DNA of 34,472 nt from Verrucomicrobiaceae bacterium E54. GTDB taxonomy: Bacteria > Verrucomicrobiota > Verrucomicrobiia > Verrucomicrobiales > Akkermansiaceae. Where the stretch lies: positions 1-34,472 of the forward strand of contig JAKZES010000057.1 in the NCBI GenBank assembly GCA_022548915.1, in the 5' to 3' direction. Below the pieces are notes generated by a model. That model was not told the DNA's origin and searched no databases. It saw nothing but the letters and a program-made list of their open reading frames with translations. Positions within the stretch are counted from its first letter, which is position 1. Each line of letters opens with the position of its first letter. Positions 1 to 9,230 of the stretch are shown piece by piece. The position numbers and the translations under genes are program-made.

Positions 1-90
1 ACCGCTGACTGGACAGCCGGATGCGGGAGATCCGCACGTCCGGTTCGAAGGGAGGGGCGGCGCAAGCCAATGCGCCGTCCCTACCCCTAT
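1..90 (+). mobile_element. 3' end of a group II intron (domains V and VI)
   Basis: Positions 15-45 fold as group II intron domain V. A 7-bp lower stem (15-21 with 39-45) begins with the AGC catalytic triad and includes the G-U pair; a two-base bulge (37-38) follows; a 5-bp upper stem (22-26 with 32-36) is closed by a GAGAT loop. Positions 50-86 form domain VI: 50-52 pair with 84-86, and 53-64 pair with 71-82, leaving A83 as a single bulged adenosine. That is the expected branch point, 7 nt before an end at TAT (88-90), which matches the usual YAY 3' end. The body of the intron and any reverse transcriptase/maturase lie upstream of the window. The intron is in the sense orientation of the sulfatase gene. 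The call rests on the fold and the junction consensus; the intron class is not determined. Confidence 0.88.
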
Positions 91-122
91 CTTTCTTGTT
101 ACCTGAGCGGTCGTCAGACCGT

Positions 123-1502
123 ATGAATCCGTCGATGAAGTTCATTCTGCTGGTTCTCCTCAGTGCCGTCGCCGCCGCCGCCAAGCCCAACATCGTTTAC
201 ATCATCACCGACGACCTCGGCTACGGCGACCTCGGTTGTTACGGCCAGAAGCATTTCGAGACGCCGGTGCTCGACGGTTTGGCCTCGGAGGGCCTGCGCT
301 TCACCGACCACTACTCGGGTGCCACGGTCTGTGCGCCTTCGCGTTGCGCGCTGATGACCGGTCGCGACACCGGACACGCCTCCGTGCGCGGCAATGGGGC
401 CTTTACCCTGCGGCCCGATCCCGAGGACATCACGGTCGCCACCCTGCTCCAGTCGGCCGGCTACCGCACGGCGATGGTCGGCAAATCCTGCGTCACCGGC
501 AACACACAGACGCCCGAGGTCGTCCTGGCGAAGGGCTTCGACGTGTTCTACGGGACAACCAGCCACGTCGACGGCCACTTCCGCTACCCGGAGTTCGTCT
601 ATGACCAGACCGAGAAGGTCACGCTGGAGGGCAACACCCTGCATGCCGGCAAGCACTACGATGCCGAGCTCTACACGCAGCGGGCCGAGAAGTTCATCCA
701 TGAGTCGGCCGGCAAGTCGCCGTTCTTCCTGCTGCTCTCCTATCCCATCCCGCACGCCGCCGTGCTCGCGCCGGAAGGGGAAGTCGTGGAGATCGAGGAC
801 GATGTCGACTACACGCCGAAGCGCTACCACTACTCCCAGGTCACCAACGTGAAGGGCAACTACGCCGGCATGGTTCAGGCGATCGATGCCTACGTCGGCC
901 GCATCATGAAGGCGCTGGAGTCGAAGGGCGTGGCGGAGGACACCCTGGTGATCTTCACCAGCGACAATGGCTCCCATTTCGAAGGCGGCTACAAGGCACC
1001 GATGCTCGACTCGAATGCCCCGCTGCGCGGCGGCAAGCGCGACCTCTACGAAGGAGGCATCCGCGTGCCGATGATCGCCCACTGGCCGCAGGGGATCGCG
1101 GAGCCCGGCGACGTGTCCCTTCCTTCCGCCTTCTGGGACTTCCTGCCGACGGCCTGCGAACTGGCGGGCATCGAGGCCCCGGGGGACATCCAGGGGATCT
1201 CCTTCGCGCCGACGCTCACCGGGAAGGGCGGGCAGAAGAAGCACGAGCAACTTTACTGGGAATTCCACGAACAGGGCGGGCGCCGGGCGCTCAGGATGGG
1301 CGATTGGAAGCTCGTCCAGTACGGGCTCAAGCCCGGCAAGTTCGGAAAGCCGCAGCTCTACCACCTGGCGCGGGACATCGGCGAGCAGGACGATCTCGCG
1401 GCCAGGCATCCCGACAAGGTGGCCGACATGGTCAGGCGGATGGACGAGGCCCGCGTCCCGAGCGAGCGCTTCCCGCTCAAGGGCTTGGACGAGCTCCGGT
1501 AG
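123..1502 (+). CDS. Secreted arylsulfatase-family sulfatase (459 aa)
   Basis: This is a type I sulfatase that hydrolyses sulfate esters, probably on a polysaccharide, outside the cytoplasm. A signal peptide of about 20 residues (MNPSMKF, then a hydrophobic stretch ending in AAAA) precedes the fold. Visible active-site parts are the Asp pair D30-D31 for calcium, the formylglycine motif CAPSR at 70-74 with a leading Cys, the sulfate-binding GK near residue 120, and SDN with D281-N282. The usual WGLG or WHLG after that GK is replaced by SCVTG. The frame is open back into the intron at position 21, but those codons are intronic, so I start at ATG 123; ATG 135 is also possible. There is no clear ribosome binding site, and a small hairpin (108-121) abuts the start. 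Activity needs a formylglycine-generating enzyme; the FGE-like domain encoded at 2123-5242 lacks the FGE cysteines and probably does not supply it. Confidence 0.93.
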   Translation: MNPSMKFILLVLLSAVAAAAKPNIVYIITDDLGYGDLGCYGQKHFETPVLDGLASEGLRFTDHYSGATVCAPSRCALMTGRDTGHASVRGNGAFTLRPDPEDITVATLLQSAGYRTAMVGKSCVTGNTQTPEVVLAKGFDVFYGTTSHVDGHFRYPEFVYDQTEKVTLEGNTLHAGKHYDAELYTQRAEKFIHESAGKSPFFLLLSYPIPHAAVLAPEGEVVEIEDDVDYTPKRYHYSQVTNVKGNYAGMVQAIDAYVGRIMKALESKGVAEDTLVIFTSDNGSHFEGGYKAPMLDSNAPLRGGKRDLYEGGIRVPMIAHWPQGIAEPGDVSLPSAFWDFLPTACELAGIEAPGDIQGISFAPTLTGKGGQKKHEQLYWEFHEQGGRRALRMGDWKLVQYGLKPGKFGKPQLYHLARDIGEQDDLAARHPDKVADMVRRMDEARVPSERFPLKGLDELR

Positions 1503-1577
1503 CTCCGGCCGCCGCATTCAAGAAAAGTGGATCACCACGACCGGAGAGAAGAAAAACCCATGAAACTCCTCCCCGGC

Positions 1578-1643
1578 CGTGGATCACCGTGACGGGTCGA
1601 GATAAACCCAGAAAATCTTCGACCCGCCACGGGACCATCCACG
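1578..1643. repeat. Imperfect intergenic hairpin with related direct copy
   Basis: CGTGGAT (1578-1584) pairs with ATCCACG (1637-1643), CCGTG (1587-1591) with CACGG (1628-1632), and CGGGTCGA (1593-1600) with TCGACCCG (1619-1626), around an 18-nt loop. A degenerate direct copy of the left arm and loop, GTGGATCACC followed by a purine-rich stretch and AACCCA, lies at 1527-1560. The three related segments suggest a dispersed intergenic repeat and not a simple terminator, because no T-run follows. The 265-bp gap between the sulfatase and the SH3 gene (1503-1767) holds nothing else I can support. Confidence 0.5.
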
Positions 1644-1767
1644 AGAGGGATGGAAGCACTGAAAGTGCCAACTTGTTTGGGCGGGATCATTTTTCCGGTG
1701 ACAATCGCGCGCGGCCCGGGCGACCGCAGACTTGGATTTCGGGCCGGACGGGTCCAGGATTCCGCCC

Positions 1768-2109
1768 ATGGCGAAATTCGTGGCAAATGCCGACTACGAG
1801 GAGCGGGATGCCAACCCGATCCGCTTGCGGGCGGGTCAGGAGGTGACCGTCGGTCCGGCGGACCGGGCCTGGCCCGGCTGGGTCTGGGCGATCGATGGCG
1901 AGGATCGCGGGGGCTACGTGCCCGAGGAGATTCTCGAGCCCCACGGCGAGGGCCGCTTCTCGGCGATGGAGGATTTCGACCCGACGGTGCTGGTGGTGAA
2001 GCGCTGGGACGAGCTCGAGTCGCTGCGCCAGATCCACGGCTGGCACTGGTGCCGGAATGCCGGGGGCCAGGAGGGCTGGGTCGCCGATTACCTCATGCGG
2101 CCGGCGTGA
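1768..2109 (+). CDS. Small SH3-domain protein (113 aa)
   Basis: This is a short cytoplasmic protein without a signal peptide or membrane segment. Residues 1-55 read like a variant SH3 domain: an ANADYEE opening, then IRLRAGQEV, then the WVWAID..GGYVPEEIL core with the Trp and Tyr-Val-Pro typical of SH3 folds. Residues 60-113 look like a second, diverged SH3 unit (DFDP...VLVVKRWDE...GWHWCRN...EGWVADYLM). I start at ATG 1768, which has AGGAT about 7 nt upstream; an in-frame ATG at 1732 has no such site. Bacterial proteins of this kind are mostly uncharacterised and may bind peptides. It converges on the HzsA-related gene with only 13 nt between the stop codons. Confidence 0.75.
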   Translation: MAKFVANADYEERDANPIRLRAGQEVTVGPADRAWPGWVWAIDGEDRGGYVPEEILEPHGEGRFSAMEDFDPTVLVVKRWDELESLRQIHGWHWCRNAGGQEGWVADYLMRPA

Positions 2110-2122
2110 ACCGGGCCGACGA

Positions 2123-5100
2123 TCAGGGCATTTCGACGACGATCCGGAATCCGACGTCGTGCGGGCGCAGCCACTTGGGGTAGCCGCAGCGATAGGCGGC
2201 GCGGGCGAGTGATGGCCGACTGCGGAACGAGCCACCCTTGACCACGCGCCAGTCGCCGGGCTGGCTGGCGGAGGGGAGAAAACCCTCGGGATCGAAGCGG
2301 GACGAGGTCCATTCGGCGAGGTTGCCGTGCATGTCGTGGAGGCCCCAGCGGTTCGGCCGGTAGCTGGCCACCGGTGCCGGGCCGGTGTGACCGTCGTCGA
2401 CGTTTTCCACGTGCGGCACCCAGCGCGGCGAGTCCCGGCGGCACAGCCGCGCGAGTTGGCGGTCGGCCAGGTTGGCGTGCTGGCGGAAGTCGTCTTCGAG
2501 GGATCCGTAGTGAAGCGGCCGCTCGTCACCGGCGCGGCAGGCCCACTCCCATTCCTCCTCGGTCGGCAGCCGGACCGTGCGGCCGCTGCGGGCGGAGAGC
2601 CATTCGCAGAAGGCCTGCGCCTGCTCCCATGAGACGCGCGCCGCCGGTTGCGCGTCGCGGGTCATGTCGAGGCCGCGCGAGGTGGCGTCCTTGTTGTAGG
2701 TGCTCAGCACCCCGCTGTCGTGGTCCGCTTCGAAGACCCGGAACTGGGCGTTGGTGATCTCCGTGGTCGAGATCCGGAAGGGCCGTGAGATCCGGGCGAG
2801 CCGCGGAGTCTCGTCGGCCGAGCCGAGGGAGTCGCCCATGAGAAACTCGCCGGCCGGAATGGCGGCGAGATTCAAGTCCGGCCCCTCGCGGAGCGAAATC
2901 ACGCTCTCTCTTCCGGCTTCCTCCTGGAGGGCGATCGCCTGACTTTCCTGAAGCGGCCAGCCGCGCGGGGCGGCGGGTGTCTTCGGCGTGGGCGTTTTGG
3001 CGGGAGCGGATGGGGCGGAGTGCAGCGGCCGGGCCTCCCCGATCTGCTCGGGATCCTCGGCACGACCGGCGTAGCGGATGCGCGCTTCCAGCCGCCGCCG
3101 GTCGTAGTCGTCCGGCACCTTGCGTTGCTCGCCCCAGCTCCCGTGGTCGGGCACGTTGAGGTCGATCCAGGTCACCAGGCGCTCGAACGACTCGCGGTCG
3201 AGCCGGACGCCGTGGTGGCCCTTGCGCAGCATCCGCATCAGTTCGCTGGTCTCGGCGAAGTACTCGCCGGCGAGAGCCAGGTGGCTGTCGCTTTCCGGCC
3301 CCGGCCGGTGGATGTAGCGGTGCAGCTCGGCGTAGCTGGCGTCGAACCGCTGGCCTTTGCCGAGCTGGATCTCGGGGCGCCCGCCCCTCAGGTCGGGACC
3401 GGCATCGCCGCCGTCGTGGCAGCTCGCGCAGTGCCGGTCGAGCACCGGCTGGATTTCGCGGCCGAAGTCGAAGCCCCGGGTCCTGCCCTGCCAGGGCGTG
3501 ATCTCGACCGGTGGCTTGAGGGCGGCGGCTGCCGGCAGCGGGGCGGCGACCTGGTTGCTTCCCTCGTGGCAACCCACGCAGGACAGCCGCTCGCCCGGCT
3601 GGCCGGTGAACCAGCTGCGCATGATCTGCAGCGCCCGCCCCTGGTCGTCGATGGGCTGGAGGGCGACCGGCGTGTTGGCCGGGATGCGGAAGTGGGCCGA
3701 GCCGTCGGCTTCGACCGGCACCGTGCCGAGGATGCGGCGCACGTCCCACGGGCCGTCGATGCCGACGTTCAGGTGTCCGCCCATCTTGCGGTAAGCGTAG
3801 TGGTATTCGTAGAGGCGGAGCCGCTTCACCGAGCCCCGCGGCACGCCCTGCAGCCCGGGACCTTGGTAGATGTCGGAAAGAAAGACCTCGGTGTGGTCAC
3901 TCGCCGGGTCGAAGCGGTCGGGGATCAGCGCGGGCTTTTGGCGGGGCCCCAGCGGCAGGGGTTCCAGCAGCGCGACCCCGGGCTCCTCGTGCAGCGGAAT
4001 CATGTTGTCGAACACGTCGACCAGCCAGATGCCCCACGGAGACCGGGGTGTGGGCTGGCAGGAAACGAGGAAATGCTCGGTGCTGAGCGGGTAGGGATGC
4101 AGGAAGCGGGGGTAGACGCCCCGCACCAGCTGGTCGGTGGTGACCGCCTCGACCGTTTTTCCATGGCCGGGGATGCGCTGGACCACGCCGCCGGCTTCGT
4201 GGGTGTCCTTGCCGAGGTCGAGAACCACCAACTCCCCGGCCCGGGCGTCGCCGTGGTGGCCGGAGACCACCGTCACCACCTTTCCCGGATCCCCCGGCAG
4301 CGGGCGGGTGTAGAACAGCGAGTTCGGCCAGTAGGAATTGCTGCCGTAGACGGACATCTGGGCGGTGCCGTCGGGATTCATGCTGAACAGCTGCCGCGAG
4401 AAGTAGTGCGCCGTGTCGGTGTACTCCCAGCGGGTATAGAGCACGCGCCCGTCGGCCATCACGACGGGATTCCAGTTGTGGTCCTGGTCGTAGCACAGTT
4501 GCCGGACGACGCCGGTGGCGGGGTCGAGCTGGAAGAGGTTGGAGACGTTCAGCGATCCGCCGACGCAGGGGACCCCCTGGAAGCCCGCCGTCGAGCCGTA
4601 GATGATGCGCCCGTCGGGCAGGTAGCAGCCGTCGTACTGGTCGACACCCGGATCGTCCGGGGTCAGCCGGCGCGGTGCCGTTCCGTCGGTCTCCATCTCC
4701 CATAGATGCCACGGCTTTCCCTTTCCGCTGCTGTCGGGCATCGAGAACAGGATACGACGACCATCGTAGCTCAGGTCGAGATCGCCGACGAACTCGCCCT
4801 GCTCCGGGTGGAAAAGCGTGCGGGGTTTTCCGGCGGCGGAGTTCCACGGCAGCACCGCGATCTCGTTGTCGTAGCCGTTGCGCGGCAGCGCGCAGTTTCC
4901 CTGCCAGTTCTGGGGCAGCCCGAGCGTCCGGCCCGCGGCCTTGCCCTTCGCGTCCCCCACGCGGCGGCGCACGACCAGCAGCCCGTCGAAGTCGAGCAGG
5001 GGATTGGCGAGAAGCGCCTCCCGGCGCAGCGCCGCGAACTCCCCGGCGGCGGCTTCGAGCCCGGTCCGCTCGATCGCCTCGAGACGCTGACGGAACTCCG

Positions 5101-5242
5101 CCGCGCGGGGGTAGTCCTCGCCGAAGGTCTGGTCGAGGTGGTCGATGCCGCGACGGAGCGCCGCGAGGTCCCCGGCAGAAGTGGCACCAAGGATCCCGGG
5201 AACCAGGAACGCCGCGATGAGCGGGGTCCGGACGCGCTTCAT
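2123..5242 (-). CDS. Secreted HzsA-related protein: beta-propeller, two haem c motifs, FGE-like domain (1039 aa)
   Basis: A signal peptide (MKRVRTPLIAAF...GATSAGD) leads the protein, so I start at ATG 5242; in-frame ATGs at 5251 and 5311 are possible. Next come a helical segment (about 25-90) and WD40/TolB-like propeller blades (for example DLSYDGRRILFSMPD and YDGCYLPDGRIIY), then a stretch resembling the middle domain of hydrazine synthase alpha relatives (IPLHEEPGVALLEPLPL). Two haem c-binding motifs follow: CVGCH at 555-559 and CASCH at 605-609. From about residue 785 to the end is an SUMF1/FGE-type domain (IPAGEFLMGD, RLPTEEEWEWACR, GLHDMHGNLAEW, VVKGGSF, DVGFR). Where bacterial FGE carries its two active-site cysteines just after GGSF, this protein has SFRSRPSLA, so it is probably not a sulfatase-activating oxidase. 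The family is common in Planctomycetes and Verrucomicrobia; its substrate is unknown. It lies 620 bp beyond the sulfatase, on the other strand. Confidence 0.82.
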   Translation of the reverse strand: MKRVRTPLIAAFLVPGILGATSAGDLAALRRGIDHLDQTFGEDYPRAAEFRQRLEAIERTGLEAAAGEFAALRREALLANPLLDFDGLLVVRRRVGDAKGKAAGRTLGLPQNWQGNCALPRNGYDNEIAVLPWNSAAGKPRTLFHPEQGEFVGDLDLSYDGRRILFSMPDSSGKGKPWHLWEMETDGTAPRRLTPDDPGVDQYDGCYLPDGRIIYGSTAGFQGVPCVGGSLNVSNLFQLDPATGVVRQLCYDQDHNWNPVVMADGRVLYTRWEYTDTAHYFSRQLFSMNPDGTAQMSVYGSNSYWPNSLFYTRPLPGDPGKVVTVVSGHHGDARAGELVVLDLGKDTHEAGGVVQRIPGHGKTVEAVTTDQLVRGVYPRFLHPYPLSTEHFLVSCQPTPRSPWGIWLVDVFDNMIPLHEEPGVALLEPLPLGPRQKPALIPDRFDPASDHTEVFLSDIYQGPGLQGVPRGSVKRLRLYEYHYAYRKMGGHLNVGIDGPWDVRRILGTVPVEADGSAHFRIPANTPVALQPIDDQGRALQIMRSWFTGQPGERLSCVGCHEGSNQVAAPLPAAAALKPPVEITPWQGRTRGFDFGREIQPVLDRHCASCHDGGDAGPDLRGGRPEIQLGKGQRFDASYAELHRYIHRPGPESDSHLALAGEYFAETSELMRMLRKGHHGVRLDRESFERLVTWIDLNVPDHGSWGEQRKVPDDYDRRRLEARIRYAGRAEDPEQIGEARPLHSAPSAPAKTPTPKTPAAPRGWPLQESQAIALQEEAGRESVISLREGPDLNLAAIPAGEFLMGDSLGSADETPRLARISRPFRISTTEITNAQFRVFEADHDSGVLSTYNKDATSRGLDMTRDAQPAARVSWEQAQAFCEWLSARSGRTVRLPTEEEWEWACRAGDERPLHYGSLEDDFRQHANLADRQLARLCRRDSPRWVPHVENVDDGHTGPAPVASYRPNRWGLHDMHGNLAEWTSSRFDPEGFLPSASQPGDWRVVKGGSFRSRPSLARAAYRCGYPKWLRPHDVGFRIVVEMP

Positions 5243-5392
5243 GCACTGCATGGAATGGCTGACGCTCGGCCCCGGGGCCCTCTTGCAGTGAAACGGCCTC
5301 CCACTGCGCATATCTTGCGGTTCACGTGCCCACGATTGGCACGGGGTCTTCGGCGATCGAAGTTGGCGCGGTCTTGAGGCTCCGCCAAGCCG

Positions 5393-7285
5393 ATGCTAAG
5401 GCTGCTCTTGTTGACTCTCCGGCTTCCATCGTGGTCGATCGGCCTCGCGCTCGGCGTGCTGGCCTTGGCTTCGTGCGATTCGTCGAAGCGCGAGGCCATG
5501 ACCGCGCTTCGCGAGCGCGGGATCCCGATGAACGGTCCGGCGCTGCTGCGGGCGGTCGAGGAGGACGACGCCGAGGTGCTGCGGCTGCTGCTGACCGCCG
5601 GCGTTTACAGCGGCCACCGCGACCCGCAGGGCCGCACGCCCCTCTACCGCGCCGTCGAAGGCGGCCAGCTCGACGCGGCCTGGCTGCTCGTCGATGCCGA
5701 GGCCGACGTGAATGCTCCGGGCCCCGGGGAGGTCACCCCGCTGGCCCTGGCCGTGGTGAATGGTGAAACGGCGCTTGCCGAGAAGCTCCTGCAGGCCGGC
5801 GCCCGCCCGGAGGGCCTGACGCCGGATGGCTCGCGGCTTCTGCCATGGGCGATCCGCCACGGTCGCATGGCCTTCGTGCGCGCCCTGATGCAGGGCGGGG
5901 CGGATCCCCACCAGAAGGACGCCGACGGCAGTCCGCTGCTGCACGTGGCGATGGCGGCCGGGCGCAAGGACCTGGCGATGGAGTTGATCCGGCTCGGGGC
6001 CGACTGCGGCGCGCCGAATGCCGACGGCGAATCGGCGCTGGTGATCGCCGTGCGCAAGGGCTGGCTCGAACAGGTCGGCCCGCTGGTCCGTGCCGGGGCC
6101 GATCCGAACCTGGCGGACCGCGACGGGCTGACGCCGCTGGCGCGCGCCCTGGAAACGCGGGACTTCGAGCTGGCGAGGAAGCTGTGGCGTCTCGGCGCGG
6201 TGCCGGATGCCTACCTGCTGAACCGCTCGCTGGCGGAGGCCTACGAGGCGCGGGAGTGCGAGAAGCTCGGCTGGCTGCTGCGCTTCGGGGCCGATCCCTC
6301 GCCGCCCGGTGGCCCCTGCCTGGTGCGTCGCGCGGCCGGGGACGACCGGCTCGGCGACCTGCATCTCTTCCTCGGTTACACCGGGGAGGTTCCCGAGGGG
6401 ATGTTGTACGACGCCTGCCGTAGTAATCGCGTCGATCTGGCCTCGCTGCTCCTCGCCCACGGGGCGAATCCCAATCCCAGCCGTGCCCCCTTTCTCGACA
6501 CGCCCTTCACCATGGCGGTCGCCTCCGGCAGCGATGCCCTGGCACTGCGCCTGCTCGACGCCGGAGCCCACCCGGACCTGCGCGGCGCGCAAGGGGTGCC
6601 GCCGCTGCTCGTCGCCATCGCCCGGGGTCGCGCCGGCACCGTGCGGGCGCTGGTCGAGCGCGGGGTCGACGTGAACAAGGCGATTCCGTCGCCGGTGGAC
6701 GAGAGGTTCGTCAAGACCGTGCGCGGGGCGACGATGCGCTGGCTGCTGCGCAAGGACAGCCGGATCACCCCGATCATGCTGGCGGCCGACAGCGGTTCGG
6801 TGGAGACGGCCCGGACGCTGATCGACAAGGGCGCGCGCAAGCAGGTCTGGACGCGCCGCAACTCGACCTGGCCAATCAACATCGCGGCGCGCAACGACGA
6901 CGTGCCGATGATGCGCCTGTTGCTTGGAAAGGATCCCTACGTCGAGGAGCGCGAGGTGCTGGTGGATCTTTCCGACCAGGAGCTGCGGGTCTTCGGCAAG
7001 TCGGGCGAGGAGATTTTCAAGACCAAGGTCTCGACCGGCAAGCAGGGCTACGCCACCCGCACCGGCACCTTCGCCGTGACCAACCGCTACCGCCATTGGA
7101 CCTCGACGATCTACCACGCCAGCATGCCTTACTTCCAGCGCCTGAGCTGCAGTGACTTCGGCTTCCACCGCGGCTACGTGCCCGGCTACCCGGCGTCGCA
7201 CGGCTGCATCCGGGTGCCTTCGGGGAATGCCGCCAAGCTGTTCCAGATCCTCGACCTCGGCGACCGCGTGAGGATTGTGGAGTAG
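5393..7285 (+). CDS. Ankyrin-repeat lipoprotein with C-terminal L,D-transpeptidase (YkuD) domain (630 aa)
   Basis: The N-terminus has a lipoprotein signal: a hydrophobic stretch ending LALASC, with the lipidated Cys near residue 28. About a dozen ankyrin repeats follow (residues about 40-510), with repeated cores such as GRTPLYRAVEGG and GLTPLARALETRD. From about 513 to 630 is a YkuD fold beginning VLVDLSDQELRVF. It contains GYATRTGTFAV and the catalytic signature FHRGYVPGYPASHGCIRV, with Cys605 as the nucleophile. L,D-transpeptidases cross-link peptidoglycan or attach proteins to it, so this protein is probably periplasmic and anchored in the outer or inner membrane. The ankyrin array would supply partner binding; that part is inferred. 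The gene diverges from the HzsA-related gene across about 150 bp. Its stop codon lies inside a hairpin shared with the converging radical SAM gene. Confidence 0.9.
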   Translation: MLRLLLLTLRLPSWSIGLALGVLALASCDSSKREAMTALRERGIPMNGPALLRAVEEDDAEVLRLLLTAGVYSGHRDPQGRTPLYRAVEGGQLDAAWLLVDAEADVNAPGPGEVTPLALAVVNGETALAEKLLQAGARPEGLTPDGSRLLPWAIRHGRMAFVRALMQGGADPHQKDADGSPLLHVAMAAGRKDLAMELIRLGADCGAPNADGESALVIAVRKGWLEQVGPLVRAGADPNLADRDGLTPLARALETRDFELARKLWRLGAVPDAYLLNRSLAEAYEARECEKLGWLLRFGADPSPPGGPCLVRRAAGDDRLGDLHLFLGYTGEVPEGMLYDACRSNRVDLASLLLAHGANPNPSRAPFLDTPFTMAVASGSDALALRLLDAGAHPDLRGAQGVPPLLVAIARGRAGTVRALVERGVDVNKAIPSPVDERFVKTVRGATMRWLLRKDSRITPIMLAADSGSVETARTLIDKGARKQVWTRRNSTWPINIAARNDDVPMMRLLLGKDPYVEEREVLVDLSDQELRVFGKSGEEIFKTKVSTGKQGYATRTGTFAVTNRYRHWTSTIYHASMPYFQRLSCSDFGFHRGYVPGYPASHGCIRVPSGNAAKLFQILDLGDRVRIVE

Positions 7286-7328
7286 GTCGGGACGAGCGCC
7301 CCCGCTCGTCCGCCGGGGACGTCCGACC

Positions 7329-7332
<4 letters not shown>
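7282..7332. terminator. Shared hairpin between two convergent genes
   Basis: A perfect 9-bp stem GGACGAGCG/CGCTCGTCC (7290-7298 with 7303-7311) closes on a CCCC loop. An outer arm GTAGGTCGG (7282-7290) pairs with CCGACCCTAC (7323-7332) apart from one bulged base. Both stop codons (7283-7285 plus, 7329-7331 minus) lie inside the outer arms. The structure is symmetric and so could stop transcription from both sides, although neither strand has a T-run after it. Confidence 0.5.
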
Positions 7333-9159
<1,827 letters not shown>

Positions 9160-9189
9160 TCCACTTTCCCAGCTACTGTTGTTTCATGG

Positions 9190-9225
9190 TCGGTCGCTTC
9201 CGCAAGGGAGCGGCCGATTCATTTT
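9190..9225 (+). terminator. Rho-independent terminator of glnB
   Basis: A 12-bp stem (9190-9201 with 9206-9217, including two G-T wobble pairs) is capped by a GCAA tetraloop (GNRA type) and followed by TTCATTTT. It begins 30 nt after the glnB stop. On the minus strand no T-run follows, so it probably serves glnB only. Confidence 0.8.
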
Positions 9226-9230
9226 GGGTA

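Noticed and set aside
21-122. N-terminal extension of the sulfatase frame
   Set aside because: These codons lie mostly inside intron domains V and VI; the signal peptide begins at 123 or 135.
114-1517. 467-residue open frame antisense to the sulfatase
   Set aside because: High-GC shadow frame. No family motifs are seen, and the sense frame carries complete sulfatase signatures.
2123-2900. Functional sulfatase-activating enzyme for the neighbouring sulfatase
   Set aside because: The FGE-like domain lacks both active-site cysteines, so activation of the sulfatase is not supported.
3020-4705. 561-residue plus-strand frame opposite the HzsA-related gene
   Set aside because: Low-complexity shadow frame rich in Ala, Val, Gly and Asp; the minus-strand frame has haem, propeller and FGE-type motifs.
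5396-7201. 601-residue frame antisense to the ankyrin/L,D-transpeptidase gene
   Set aside because: Its repetitive Arg/His/Gln/Ala content mirrors the ankyrin codons; no recognisable domain.
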